Shown in pieces: positions 27,382 to 35,432 of a DNA stretch of 64,000 bases. The notes under the pieces are model-generated. The model did not search any database. It was not told the origin of the DNA and saw only the letters and a list, made by a program, of their open reading frames with translations. The translations under genes and the position numbers were made by a program. Origin of the DNA: an uncultured Sphingopyxis sp. (GTDB taxonomy: Bacteria; Pseudomonadota; Alphaproteobacteria; Sphingomonadales; Sphingomonadaceae); contig CALMYE010000337.1 in NCBI GenBank assembly GCA_937873425.1, positions 32,894-96,893 on the forward strand, in the 5' to 3' direction. Every line of letters starts with the position of its first letter. Position 1 is the first letter of the stretch.

Positions 27382-27938
27382 AGGACGAGAGCATGATCGC
27401 AACCGGCGACCGCAGCCATCAGACCACCCTGCCCGCTCCGTCGCTCAAGGAGCGGGTCGAAGATTTCCTCGCCCTCGAAGGCGAGTTGCTCGACGAGCGG
27501 CGATTCGACGAGTGGCTGGAGCTGTTCGCCGACGATGCCCGTTACTGGATGCCGCTCGCGCGGAACATCGAGCATGATAATCTGGCCGCGGAATATACCC
27601 GCGAACAGCAGGACGCGGCATGGTTCGACGAGGACAAGAAAACCCTGTTGCAGCGCGTGATGCAGTTGAAGGGCGGAGACCATTGGGCCGAAGAGCCCTT
27701 TTCGCGAACCACCCACATCACGGCCAATATCCGCATCGAAAGCGCGTCGGAAACCGAACTGACCGTCAAGAGCCGCTTCATCGTCTATGTGAACCGGCGC
27801 GAGGGCGAAGTCCGCCTGTTCGTCGGCAAGCGGATCGACGTGCTGCGCCCCGACGGCGAGGGCTTCCTGATCGCCAAGCGGTCGATCTTTCTCGATCAGA
27901 GCAAGCTGCTCTTCAAGAATCTGACGACATTCTTCTGA
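27378..27938 (+). CDS. Aromatic-ring-hydroxylating dioxygenase, small subunit
   Basis: The 186-residue protein has the NTF2-like fold of dioxygenase beta subunits: VEDFLALEGELLDERRFDEWLELFADDARYWMP, then THITANIRIE and SRFIVYVNRREGE, and a C-terminal RSIFLDQSKLLFKNLTTFF. It builds the alpha3beta3 hexamer and has no cofactor. GTG at 27378 overlaps the alpha stop as GTGA with AGGAGG eight bases upstream and is preferred to the ATG at 27393. A strong hairpin lies 19 bases after the stop, so the operon probably ends here. Confidence 0.9.
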   Translation: MKDESMIATGDRSHQTTLPAPSLKERVEDFLALEGELLDERRFDEWLELFADDARYWMPLARNIEHDNLAAEYTREQQDAAWFDEDKKTLLQRVMQLKGGDHWAEEPFSRTTHITANIRIESASETELTVKSRFIVYVNRREGEVRLFVGKRIDVLRPDGEGFLIAKRSIFLDQSKLLFKNLTTFF

Positions 27939-27956
27939 TCGCTACGATCCGATGGC

Positions 27957-27987
27957 GCCGGGGCGTGACAAGGGTCACGCCACCGGC
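27957..27987 (+). terminator. Terminator-like hairpin after the dioxygenase subunits
   Basis: GGCGTGAC and GTCACGCC form a perfect 8-bp stem with loop AAGG, extended by GCCGG with CCGGC across one bulged A. Only a short T-run (GTTTC) follows. It lies between the convergent dioxygenase and MarR genes and could serve both. Confidence 0.6.
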
Positions 27988-28043
27988 GTTTCAGGATGCG
28001 CGCGTCATATCGTTCGTGCCGGAATCACGCCGCCGGACCGGAA

Positions 28044-28577
28044 CTACTTGCCCTGCTCTTCGACAAAGCCGTCGATATTGGCATAGCAGCGCTCGAGAAG
28101 GCTGGTGAACTGCACCACCTCCTGCTCCGAAAAGCCATCGACCAGCGCGTCCAGAAATTTCTGCCTTCTCGCCGCGACCTTCTTCGCCAGCGATTTCCCG
28201 GACCTGGTCAGATACACCAGCGCCTTGCGCCGGTCGGTGCTGTCGGCGCGCCGTTCCAGCACCCCCGCCCTTTCCATCGCGTCGATCGCCTTGCCGATCG
28301 CCGCATCCTTCAGGTCCAGCCGGTGACCCAGTTCGCGTTGCGACATGCCGTCCTGCGCGCGAAGGACGGCGAGGGGATACCAGGCGCTGACCGCAAGATC
28401 GAGCGGAGCGAGCATGATCTCGATCGCCCTGACCTCGCGGATGCGGATGGTCCGGACGAGATAATCGATATCGCCCTTGAACAAGGGCTCCAGGGCTGAA
28501 TGCGTGGCCTGAAACTTGTGAGGGCCAGAAACCGATGTGCGGATATTGGCATTTGGTTGCATGATTTTCTGGGTCAT
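28044..28577 (-). CDS. MarR-family transcriptional regulator
   Basis: The 177-residue protein has the MarR winged helix: SAWYPLAVLRAQDGMSQRELGHRLDLKDAAIGKAIDAMERAGVLERRADSTDRRKALVYLT, with the D-x-R-K wing. The N-terminal ~30 residues are extended and polar. ATG at 28577 has GGAAAG very close; an in-frame ATG at 28559 is possible. It is convergent with the ring-hydroxylating dioxygenase. It is the second candidate, with the MarR protein at 11045, for the CATAANTTATG sites. A weak inverted repeat just upstream of its start may be its own operator. Confidence 0.88.
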   Translation of the reverse strand: MTQKIMQPNANIRTSVSGPHKFQATHSALEPLFKGDIDYLVRTIRIREVRAIEIMLAPLDLAVSAWYPLAVLRAQDGMSQRELGHRLDLKDAAIGKAIDAMERAGVLERRADSTDRRKALVYLTRSGKSLAKKVAARRQKFLDALVDGFSEQEVVQFTSLLERCYANIDGFVEEQGK

Positions 28578-28599
28578 GACTTTCCGATGCTAAATATTG

Positions 28600-28616
28600 A
28601 TCAAGAAATCTTTGAT
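28600..28616. promoter_or_regulatory. Inverted repeat upstream of the second marR gene
   Basis: ATCAA (28600-28604) and TTGAT (28612-28616) are separated by 7 bases, 22 bases upstream of the start codon. MarR genes are often autoregulated through such repeats, but the arms are short and chance is possible. Confidence 0.3.
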
Positions 28617-28786
28617 TCATTCGGGCAGGACGAGTAGCGCCATATGGTCGCCTCACAGGCGCAAATCAAAAAGCCAACCAAAGTCCGCGGACATTTTTCC
28701 TCGGCCCCCAGCCATGCCGCTTCCCGTCGCCATAAGCCCGTCGGCGCAATCGCAAGACAAGTCCAAAGCAGATGCTGTTTTGCTAT

Positions 28787-28797
28787 CATAATTTATG
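28787..28797 (+). promoter_or_regulatory. Operator-like palindrome, site 5, without a gene behind it
   Basis: CATAATTTATG is a perfect palindrome around its central base. The 32-base segment 28780-28811 differs from that at site 4 by only about six bases, including the flanking TTTGCTA and the downstream GCAAT. The TTGACA of site 4 is not conserved. No credible gene follows on the plus strand until 29717. Confidence 0.5.
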
Positions 28798-29716
28798 TGG
28801 CGGGCGCAATATCTCCAAAGCGCATAGCTTTTCACGGTGCGGGCAGATCCGGGGTATCCGCGCCCGTGCCTTCGCCACTCGCGGCAGCTTGCCCAGCACG
28901 GCCGTATGGGCCAGCCTCTCCATGCCAGCGCCAAGACGATGCACGCCGTTCGATATCTCTTGCTTTCGCGGCTTCGTCCCGGCCCCCGGAATTCGCAGCC
29001 CCGGATGCGATGCCGGGCGACCGCCCATTCCACGCCATGGAATAGGCTTTGCGCCATTTCGGCGCCTTGGATATGCGTGGAAGGAGCCCCGAACCCGAGC
29101 GTCGCCATACTGCGCCTCGGGGATAGCCGGCGCGGGCAACAGGCGGCGAACAAACGCAAGCATGTTGCCTCGGTTTGCAGCATGAGGTGCGAACCATGTC
29201 CAGGGTTTGGTACCAAGTGCTTGAAAACTGGTAGCGGAGGAGGGACTCACACGTTGAAAATACAGCGTTGATTTATCTTCATATTATTAGATTCCCGCGC
29301 GCAAAAGCCGCCTAATCCACCCCCTCCCCTACCCCCATTGAGACGAGACGTGCGCAATATTCGGTAGGCTGATTCCGGCCGTTGGAGTAAACTGGAGTGT
29401 CAGAGTGACGTCAGGACAGGCGCATGATGTGCAGGGCTCCGGCCTGCCGTTCCGCATGATCGCCGACCAGGTCCGATCGCATTCCATCGTCGCGGCATGA
29501 TGAAGTCGCGCTTGCATATGTGTGCCGCCCTCGATCAACTCCAAAGATCACAGGAGGCTAGCTTTTGCGAGGATGGAACACGGCAGATTGCTCCCCGGTT
29601 CCGACAAAGAGATCGGAACATATTTACCATATCCGCGAGAGGTTCACGCTTTTGCTTGAGAACGCTGGGTTCTAACAAGCTTGTTTCGTGCAACAGACAG
29701 AAGAAGCAAGTTTCCT

Positions 29717-31294
29717 GTGAGTCCACATTTCACCCCTGAGTCAGATCATCCCTTTTCGGACAATCGCTGGGATCGGATACCACTCTATCGCTGGTGGCGT
29801 CTTTCCGTGGTCGGAACGATCGATCACGAAAAGGTCGTCGCGAAGGTCGTCGAAGATAGCGGTTGGTCCCCTCGCTACGCCTTTATGACCATGATGTCGG
29901 CAGGCATCGCAGTGCTGGGGCTGTTGCTGTCCTCACCGGCTGTCGTCATCGGAGCCATGTTGATCTCACCGTTGATGAGTCCGATTCTGGGGTTGGGGTT
30001 CAGTCTGGCCCTGTTCGATTTCGCCGAAATGCGACGCTCTCTTATCGCGCTTGCTATAGGTGCAGGCGCGGCGGTCCTGTTTACCACCCTGATCGTCCTT
30101 GCGTCGCCCCTTAAGGCGCCTACTGCGGAAATCCTCGCCCGAACACGGCCGAACCTATTCGATTTGCTGGTGGCTCTGTTCTCGGCGCTGGCGGGCACTT
30201 TCGCGATCATTCGCGGACGGGGCGAGACGATCGTAGGCGTGGCCATCGCTACCGCCTTGATGCCGCCGTTGGCCGTTGTCGGCTATGGTCTGGCGACTTG
30301 GAACATGGCGGTTCTTGGTGGCGCACTGGCGCTATTCATCACCAACTTCGTTACCATCGCGCTCGCCGCGACGATTATGGCTCGCCTGTATGGCTTTGGT
30401 CATTTTCTTTCGAGCCAGCAAAGCTGGATGCAGACCTGGCTATTGCTACTCGCCTTCCTCGCGATGGCAATGCCGCTCGGTTTATCGCTGAGCCACATCG
30501 CCCGAGAAGCCGTGACAACCAACCAGATTCGTTCCTTCCTTTCCGATCGATTCGGCGCGAATGCGCGGGTGACGCAGCTCGATATCGATTTCGACCGGAA
30601 ACCGATCATGATCCGATCCGTCGTCATCGCACCCCGGTCCATGGCCAAGAACAATGGCGCCCTGGAGGCTGCTCTGGCCGAGCGGTTGCAACAGCCGGTC
30701 AAACTTCAAGTTGACCAGGTTCTGCTCGACCCAGGAGCGGGCGCTCTCGATGTGCAGCGCGCAGAATTGCGTCAGGCCAACGAAGCGGCTGCTGCTGCTA
30801 CCCGAACAGAAACTGCGATCGGCCGCATGGTGGCGCTTGCAGCAGGCGTTTCTCCCGAGGAGATCACGCTAGATCGGGAACATCAGCGCGCGACCGCTAC
30901 GGCAGCAGTGCTGCCCGGCGCCACTCTGGCAACCTACTATGCGCTGGAGTGCCGTATCTCCAGTGAAGCAGAGGGGTGGCAAATCGCCATTCTGCCGCCG
31001 CTTTTGCCGCTGCCTGAGATAAGGTTTGCCAATGGCGTCGACAGCCTCGATGGCTCTGCCCGTCAAGCCGTCATCCTATCGGCCTGGGCGGCAAAGCGAT
31101 GGAATATTCCTGCGCTTGCTGTTCCTGGACTACCCATGGAGGATGTCGCCTATGGCAATCCGCCGCTCGCGGCTCGCCGTGCGCATAACATAGCGGAAAT
31201 GCTGAGGCAGCAAGGCGTGCGTCCTATATCTGCACCAGCAGCGGGACAAAGTTTCAGCCTCCTGACGGCGCCGGCGGAAGCTCCATCTCTCTAG
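29717..31294 (+). CDS. DUF389-domain membrane protein
   Basis: DUF389 proteins are polytopic membrane proteins of unknown function. This ~525-residue protein shows the domain core: SPRYAFMTMMSAGIAVLGLLLSSPAVVIGAMLISPLMSPILGLGFSLALFD, RTRPNLFDLLVALFSALAGTFAIIRGRGETIVGVAIATALMPPLAVVGYGLA, and two more membrane helices near residue 230. A soluble C-terminal part of ~270 residues follows, ending with an OmpA-like-sounding stretch (LDGSARQAVILSAWAAKRW). GTG at 29717 is the likely start; TTG at 29681 is an alternative, and neither has a strong ribosome site. Codon use is visibly less GC-rich than in neighbouring genes, which suggests a separate origin. It precedes nhaA by 209 bp. Confidence 0.82.
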   Translation: MSPHFTPESDHPFSDNRWDRIPLYRWWRLSVVGTIDHEKVVAKVVEDSGWSPRYAFMTMMSAGIAVLGLLLSSPAVVIGAMLISPLMSPILGLGFSLALFDFAEMRRSLIALAIGAGAAVLFTTLIVLASPLKAPTAEILARTRPNLFDLLVALFSALAGTFAIIRGRGETIVGVAIATALMPPLAVVGYGLATWNMAVLGGALALFITNFVTIALAATIMARLYGFGHFLSSQQSWMQTWLLLLAFLAMAMPLGLSLSHIAREAVTTNQIRSFLSDRFGANARVTQLDIDFDRKPIMIRSVVIAPRSMAKNNGALEAALAERLQQPVKLQVDQVLLDPGAGALDVQRAELRQANEAAAAATRTETAIGRMVALAAGVSPEEITLDREHQRATATAAVLPGATLATYYALECRISSEAEGWQIAILPPLLPLPEIRFANGVDSLDGSARQAVILSAWAAKRWNIPALAVPGLPMEDVAYGNPPLAARRAHNIAEMLRQQGVRPISAPAAGQSFSLLTAPAEAPSL

Positions 31295-31503
31295 CGGAAA
31301 CTGAACCGCAATGACCGACAACCCGCAACCAAGGCTCGACATCCAAACTGAATAGCGGAAACCCGTCATTTCTGTGCCAGCGGCGTTGATGTTCGACAGG
31401 AAAGCACTTATGGGCGGACCAGCTTGGCGTGTGCTGCGTGCGCCCGGGCATGGCGCCCGAATACGGAGAATGGTTGAACCCTTTTTCCGGGAGTGCGCCC
31501 TTC

Positions 31504-32769
31504 ATGGCATCCTTGCGTTCCGAATCCACGACCCTTGGCCTGATTTCGGTCCTGCGCCGCTTTCTTGCGAGCGCGGCGGCAGGCGGCATCATTCTGATGA
31601 TTGCAGCCGTGCTGGCGATGCTGATCGCCAACAGCGCGCTGGCGCCCGCCTACTTCGGCACGCTCCACAGCTATATCGGTGGCCTGTCGATCCTCCACTG
31701 GATCAATGATGGGCTGATGGCGGTCTTCTTCCTGTTCGTCGGGCTCGAGATCAAGCGCGAACTGGTCGACGGACGTCTGGCGACATGGGACCAGCGGCGC
31801 CTGCCCGTTCTTGCCGCGATCGCCGGCATGGCGGTTCCGGCGCTCGTCTATCTGCTCGTCGTCGGCGACGATCCGGCGCTCACCAATGGCTGGGCGATTC
31901 CGGCCGCGACCGATATCGCCTTTGCCATCGGAGTGCTGGCGCTGCTCGGGCCGCGGGCGCCAACATCGCTCAAACTGTTTCTGGTGACCGTGGCGATTGT
32001 CGATGACATGGGCGCGGTCGCGATCATCGCGCTCTTCTATACTTCGGGGCTCGTCATTCCGGCGCTGCTCGCCGCAGCCGCCATCCTCGGCGCGATGTTC
32101 GCGCTCAACCGGTTCGGCGTTCGCTCGCTCCCCATCTATCTGATCGGCTTCGCGCTGCTCTGGTTCGCGGTGCTGCTATCGGGTGTCCATGCGACGATCG
32201 CCGGTGTGCTCGCCGCCTTCACCATCCCGATCGTCAAGACGCCGGGTGCGCCCGATGCGCCGCATTCGCCGCTGCACCGGCTGGAACATGCGCTGGCGAC
32301 GCCCGTATCCTTCCTGATCGTTCCGGTGTTCGGTTTTGCCAATGCCGGCGTGGCGCTGGGCGGCCTCACCATGGACGATATATTGTCGCCCATGCCGATC
32401 GGCATCGCGGCGGGCCTCTTCCTTGGCAAGCAGTTCGGCATCTTCGCGGCGGTATGGCTCGCGGTCAAATCGGGCTTCGCCGCCAAGCCGCGCGGCGCGA
32501 CCTGGCTGCAAATCTACGCGGTCGCCATGATCTGCGGTATCGGCTTTACGATGAGCCTGTTCATCGGCGGCCTCGCCTTCAGCGACCCCTTGCTGATCGA
32601 AGAAGCGAAGATCGGAACGCTCGGCGGTTCGCTGCTGGCCGCATTCATCGGCTATGCGCTGCTCCGTTTTGCGCCGCTGCACAGCGATCATGTGCAGGAA
32701 GAGATCGAGCAGGCGATGGAAATCGCGCAGGACGGCGATGTCGAAAGCCTAAGCGACGACGCCCGCTGA
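31504..32769 (+). CDS. nhaA: Na+/H+ antiporter NhaA
   Basis: NhaA expels Na+ in exchange for two H+ in the inner membrane. The 421-residue product has the helix II and IV regions (INDGLMAVFFLFVGLEIKREL; WAIPAATDIAFAIGVLALLG) and the ion-binding Asp pair in VAIVDDMGAVAIIALFY, as well as GKQFGIF and GIGFTMSLFIGGLAF near the C-terminus. A 26-residue upstream extension of the frame is possible, but ATG at 31504 follows CGGGAG and gives the normal NhaA N-terminus. It lies before uppP with 29 bp between and begins a run of ion-transport genes. Confidence 0.95.
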   Translation: MASLRSESTTLGLISVLRRFLASAAAGGIILMIAAVLAMLIANSALAPAYFGTLHSYIGGLSILHWINDGLMAVFFLFVGLEIKRELVDGRLATWDQRRLPVLAAIAGMAVPALVYLLVVGDDPALTNGWAIPAATDIAFAIGVLALLGPRAPTSLKLFLVTVAIVDDMGAVAIIALFYTSGLVIPALLAAAAILGAMFALNRFGVRSLPIYLIGFALLWFAVLLSGVHATIAGVLAAFTIPIVKTPGAPDAPHSPLHRLEHALATPVSFLIVPVFGFANAGVALGGLTMDDILSPMPIGIAAGLFLGKQFGIFAAVWLAVKSGFAAKPRGATWLQIYAVAMICGIGFTMSLFIGGLAFSDPLLIEEAKIGTLGGSLLAAFIGYALLRFAPLHSDHVQEEIEQAMEIAQDGDVESLSDDAR

Positions 32770-32798
32770 TATCCAAAGAGATCGGCCGGAGCCCGAAC

Positions 32799-33638
32799 GT
32801 GACGGAATATCTGCAATGGCTGGAAGCTGCGCTATTGGGCGTGCTCCAGGGGCTGACGGAATTTCTTCCGGTGTCATCGAGCGCACACCTGCGCCTTACC
32901 GGTGAACTTCTCCCATCCGCAACCGACCCGGGCGCGGCATTCACCGCGATTACCCAGCTTGGCACCGAGGCCGCCGTGCTTCTCTATTTTCGCAAGGACA
33001 TCCTGCGGATCGCTGCGGCCTGGCTGCGATCTCCGGCAGGCCGGCACGGCGAAGACGCCGCCGATGTGCGCCTCGGCTGGCTCGTGCTCATCGGCACGCT
33101 GCCGATCGCAATCCTCGGCCTGGCGTTCAAGGAGGCGATCGAAGGATCGCTGCGCAATCTCTACATCACCGCGTCGATGCTGATCGGTTTTGGCATCATC
33201 CTCGGCCTTGCCGATCGCTTCGGCCGCCAGTCGCGCCAGCTGGAGGGGATGCGCTGGCGCGACGGCATCCTGCTCGGCTTTGCTCAGGCCATGGCCCTCA
33301 TCCCCGGCGTATCGCGCTCGGGCGGCACGATCAGCGCCGGACTGCTCCTCGGCTATTCGCGCGAGGCGGCGGCGCGCTATTCCTTCCTGCTTGCCATTCC
33401 CGCTGTCCTCGCCTCCGGCTTCTATCAGCTCGTTCGCCACTGGGGCGATTTCGGGCCGTTCGGCTTCGGACAGACCGCCCTCGCGACGCTGATCTCCTTC
33501 GCGGTCGGCTATGGGGTGATCGTCTTGTTCCTCAAGATCATATCGACACGCAGCTTCATGCCTTTTGTCTGGTACCGTGTCCTGCTGGGGAGCTTGATGC
33601 TCAGCCTGCTCGCCTTCGGCCTAATCGATCCCGTCTGA
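32799..33638 (+). CDS. uppP: Undecaprenyl-diphosphatase UppP
   Basis: UppP (BacA) removes phosphate from undecaprenyl diphosphate, recycling the lipid carrier for peptidoglycan. The 279-residue membrane protein has the two active-site regions: GLTEFLPVSSSAHL near the start and PGVSRSGGTISAGLLLGYSREAAARYSFLLAIP in the middle. GTG at 32799 has CGGAG eight bases upstream; the longer open frame runs through nhaA in another frame. It follows nhaA closely and may be co-transcribed. Overproduction of UppP is known to confer bacitracin resistance; here it is probably an extra copy, which cannot be checked from the window. Confidence 0.93.
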   Translation: MTEYLQWLEAALLGVLQGLTEFLPVSSSAHLRLTGELLPSATDPGAAFTAITQLGTEAAVLLYFRKDILRIAAAWLRSPAGRHGEDAADVRLGWLVLIGTLPIAILGLAFKEAIEGSLRNLYITASMLIGFGIILGLADRFGRQSRQLEGMRWRDGILLGFAQAMALIPGVSRSGGTISAGLLLGYSREAAARYSFLLAIPAVLASGFYQLVRHWGDFGPFGFGQTALATLISFAVGYGVIVLFLKIISTRSFMPFVWYRVLLGSLMLSLLAFGLIDPV

Positions 33639-33652
33639 CGATGGAGAATTTC

Positions 33653-33895
33653 CTACTCCGATCCGGTCCATTTCGCGACGACGTCGGCGGCGGGTGCGTC
33701 CTCGCCATCCGCGGCGCCATCGACCAAAACCGGGCGATGATGCGCGCACAGTACGGTCAGATAATGCGCTTCGCCCTCACGCCGGACCATGACGCGGTCG
33801 CCCGGGGACGGGAGCGCGAGAAAAGCGTGAACGCCCCAATCCTGCGAAGCATCGCGTATCGAACCGCGTTCGACCAGCAACCGGGCTTCGACCAT
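33653..33895 (-). CDS. Small protein of unknown function
   Basis: An 80-residue frame starting at ATG 33895 with AGGAG eight bases upstream; a 96-residue version starts at 33943 without one. It contains a small beta-rich core (PSPGDRVMVRREGEAHYLTVLCAHHRPVLVDG) that looks like a short SH3-like or KOW-type fold, and a polar acidic tail. It sits convergent to uppP and divergent from trkA. I do not recognise a family. The ribosome site and sensible composition support a real gene. Confidence 0.55.
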   Translation of the reverse strand: MVEARLLVERGSIRDASQDWGVHAFLALPSPGDRVMVRREGEAHYLTVLCAHHRPVLVDGAADGEDAPAADVVAKWTGSE

Positions 33896-34049
33896 GGCAA
33901 GACTCCTGCAAATGGGAAGATGGCGTGATGCTTCTTGTTTCATGGACAGGCGTTTGTCGCAAGCTGTCCGGCGGAGCCGCGCTATGCTGGGCCTCTCCTA
34001 TCTGTCGCGCTAAGGTCTGGCGCATGACGATGTCAGCTGGAGTAGCCTT

Positions 34050-35432
34050 ATGCGAGTCGTGATCTGCGGTGCCGGTCAGGTCGGCACGACGATTGCCCGG
34101 CACCTTGCAACCGAAGGCATCGACGTCACCGTCATCGATATCGACCAGGAGCAGGTCCGCCGGGTTGATGAGAGCTATGACGTGCGCGGCCTCGCGGGGC
34201 ATGCCTCGCATCCGACGACGCTGCAACAGGCGGGGGCCCGCGATGCCGACATGCTGATCGCGGTCACCCAGTCGGACGAAGTGAATATGGTGGCCTGCCA
34301 GGTCGCCTATTCGTTGTTCAAGGTGAAGCGGCGGATCGCGCGGCTCCGTCATGCCGGCTATATCGAGCAGGACAAATATGGCCTCTATGCAGCCGAGCAT
34401 CTGCCGATCGACATCATCATATCGCCCGAGATCGAGATCGCGGAAGGGATAGCCCACCGGCTTCAGACCCCCGGCGCTTTCGACCGGGTGCCGATGGCCG
34501 GCGGGCTCGTCGAGCTGCTGGGAATCCACAGCGGCACCGACTGCACCGTCATCGGCCGCCGGTTCGATGAGATTGCGCAGGGGCAGGACGGAGCGCGCAT
34601 GGCGATCCTCGCGGTCGTTCGCGAGGGGCGCTGTTTCGTGCCGGAAGCGGCCGACCGGCTGGTGGCGGGTGATGACGTCTATGTCCTGACGAAGAGCGAA
34701 CGGGTCGATGCCGTCGTGCATGCCTTCGGTCAGATCAAACACGCCGCGCGCAAGGTGGTGATCGTCGGCGGCGGCAATGTCGGCCTTCATCTCGCCCGCA
34801 AGATCCTGCGCGAATTTTCCGCGATCGACATCAAGCTGATCGAGAAGGATCGCGACCGTGCTGCCGCGGCGGCAAGCGAGTTCGGCGATGCCGCGATTGT
34901 GCTGCAGGGCGACGCGCTCGACCGCGACCTGCTCGCCGAAGCTCAGACGGGTTCGGCCGACACGATCGTTGCGGTCACCAACGATGATGAAGCCAATATG
35001 TTCGTGTCGGTGCTCGCCAAGCAGGCAGGCTGCAAACGCGCGATCACGCTGGTCAACAAACCCAATTATGAAAGCCTGATCCCGACGCTCGGGATCGACG
35101 CCGTCGTCAGTCCGAGCGCCGTCACCATATCGACAGTGCTGCGCCATGTGCGGCACGGGACTATCTTCGCGCTTTACACGCTGCGCGAGGATTTCGGGGA
35201 GGTGGTGGAAGCGGAAATCACTGCGGGATCGCGCCTGCTGCGCCGCCCGGTCGGGCAGCTCGGCTTGCCGGCGGGGATGAAAATCGGCGCGGTCGTACGC
35301 GCTGGCACCGCCATCCTGCCCGACGACGAGACAATGCTCGAGGTCGGCGATCATGTGATCGCGCTCGTCACCTACAGCTATCTGCGCCTTGCGGAAGCCT
35401 TGCTGGGAACGCGCCGGAGGTCATTCGGATGA
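34050..35432 (+). CDS. trkA: Trk system potassium uptake regulatory subunit TrkA
   Basis: TrkA is the cytosolic NAD(H)/ATP-binding gating ring of the Trk K+ transporter. The 460-residue protein contains two RCK-N Rossmann domains (VVICGAGQVGTTIARHL at residue 3; VVIVGGGNVGLHLARKI at ~235), each followed by an RCK-C domain, the usual duplicated TrkA layout. GGAG lies eight bases before ATG 34050. It overlaps trkH by ATGA, so the two subunits are translationally coupled. In an osmotic-stress region this pair would give the first response, K+ uptake, ahead of ectoine synthesis. Confidence 0.95.
   Translation: MRVVICGAGQVGTTIARHLATEGIDVTVIDIDQEQVRRVDESYDVRGLAGHASHPTTLQQAGARDADMLIAVTQSDEVNMVACQVAYSLFKVKRRIARLRHAGYIEQDKYGLYAAEHLPIDIIISPEIEIAEGIAHRLQTPGAFDRVPMAGGLVELLGIHSGTDCTVIGRRFDEIAQGQDGARMAILAVVREGRCFVPEAADRLVAGDDVYVLTKSERVDAVVHAFGQIKHAARKVVIVGGGNVGLHLARKILREFSAIDIKLIEKDRDRAAAAASEFGDAAIVLQGDALDRDLLAEAQTGSADTIVAVTNDDEANMFVSVLAKQAGCKRAITLVNKPNYESLIPTLGIDAVVSPSAVTISTVLRHVRHGTIFALYTLREDFGEVVEAEITAGSRLLRRPVGQLGLPAGMKIGAVVRAGTAILPDDETMLEVGDHVIALVTYSYLRLAEALLGTRRRSFG

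Larger units (their letters stand above)
28578..29716. other. 1.1-kb stretch without a recognisable gene
   Basis: No open frame here has a protein-like composition or recognisable motif on either strand. It contains the inverted repeat at 28600, palindrome site 5 with its extended match to the dioxygenase promoter (28780-28811), and a 20-base stretch at 29230-29249 resembling the 3' end of a tRNA gene read backwards. Base composition becomes more A+T-rich from here into the DUF389 gene. It looks like a junction or the remains of a deleted segment. Confidence 0.5.

Noticed and set aside
29230-29249. TGGTAGCGGAGGAGGGACTC, like the reverse complement of a tRNA 3' end
   Set aside because: Only about 20 bases fit; no D-arm, anticodon arm or complementary acceptor strand follows. 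It could be an old attachment site remnant but cannot be supported as a tRNA.
28653-29250. Several overlapping open frames on both strands
   Set aside because: No ribosome sites, no family motifs and Arg/Ala/Pro-rich translations; treated as non-coding.
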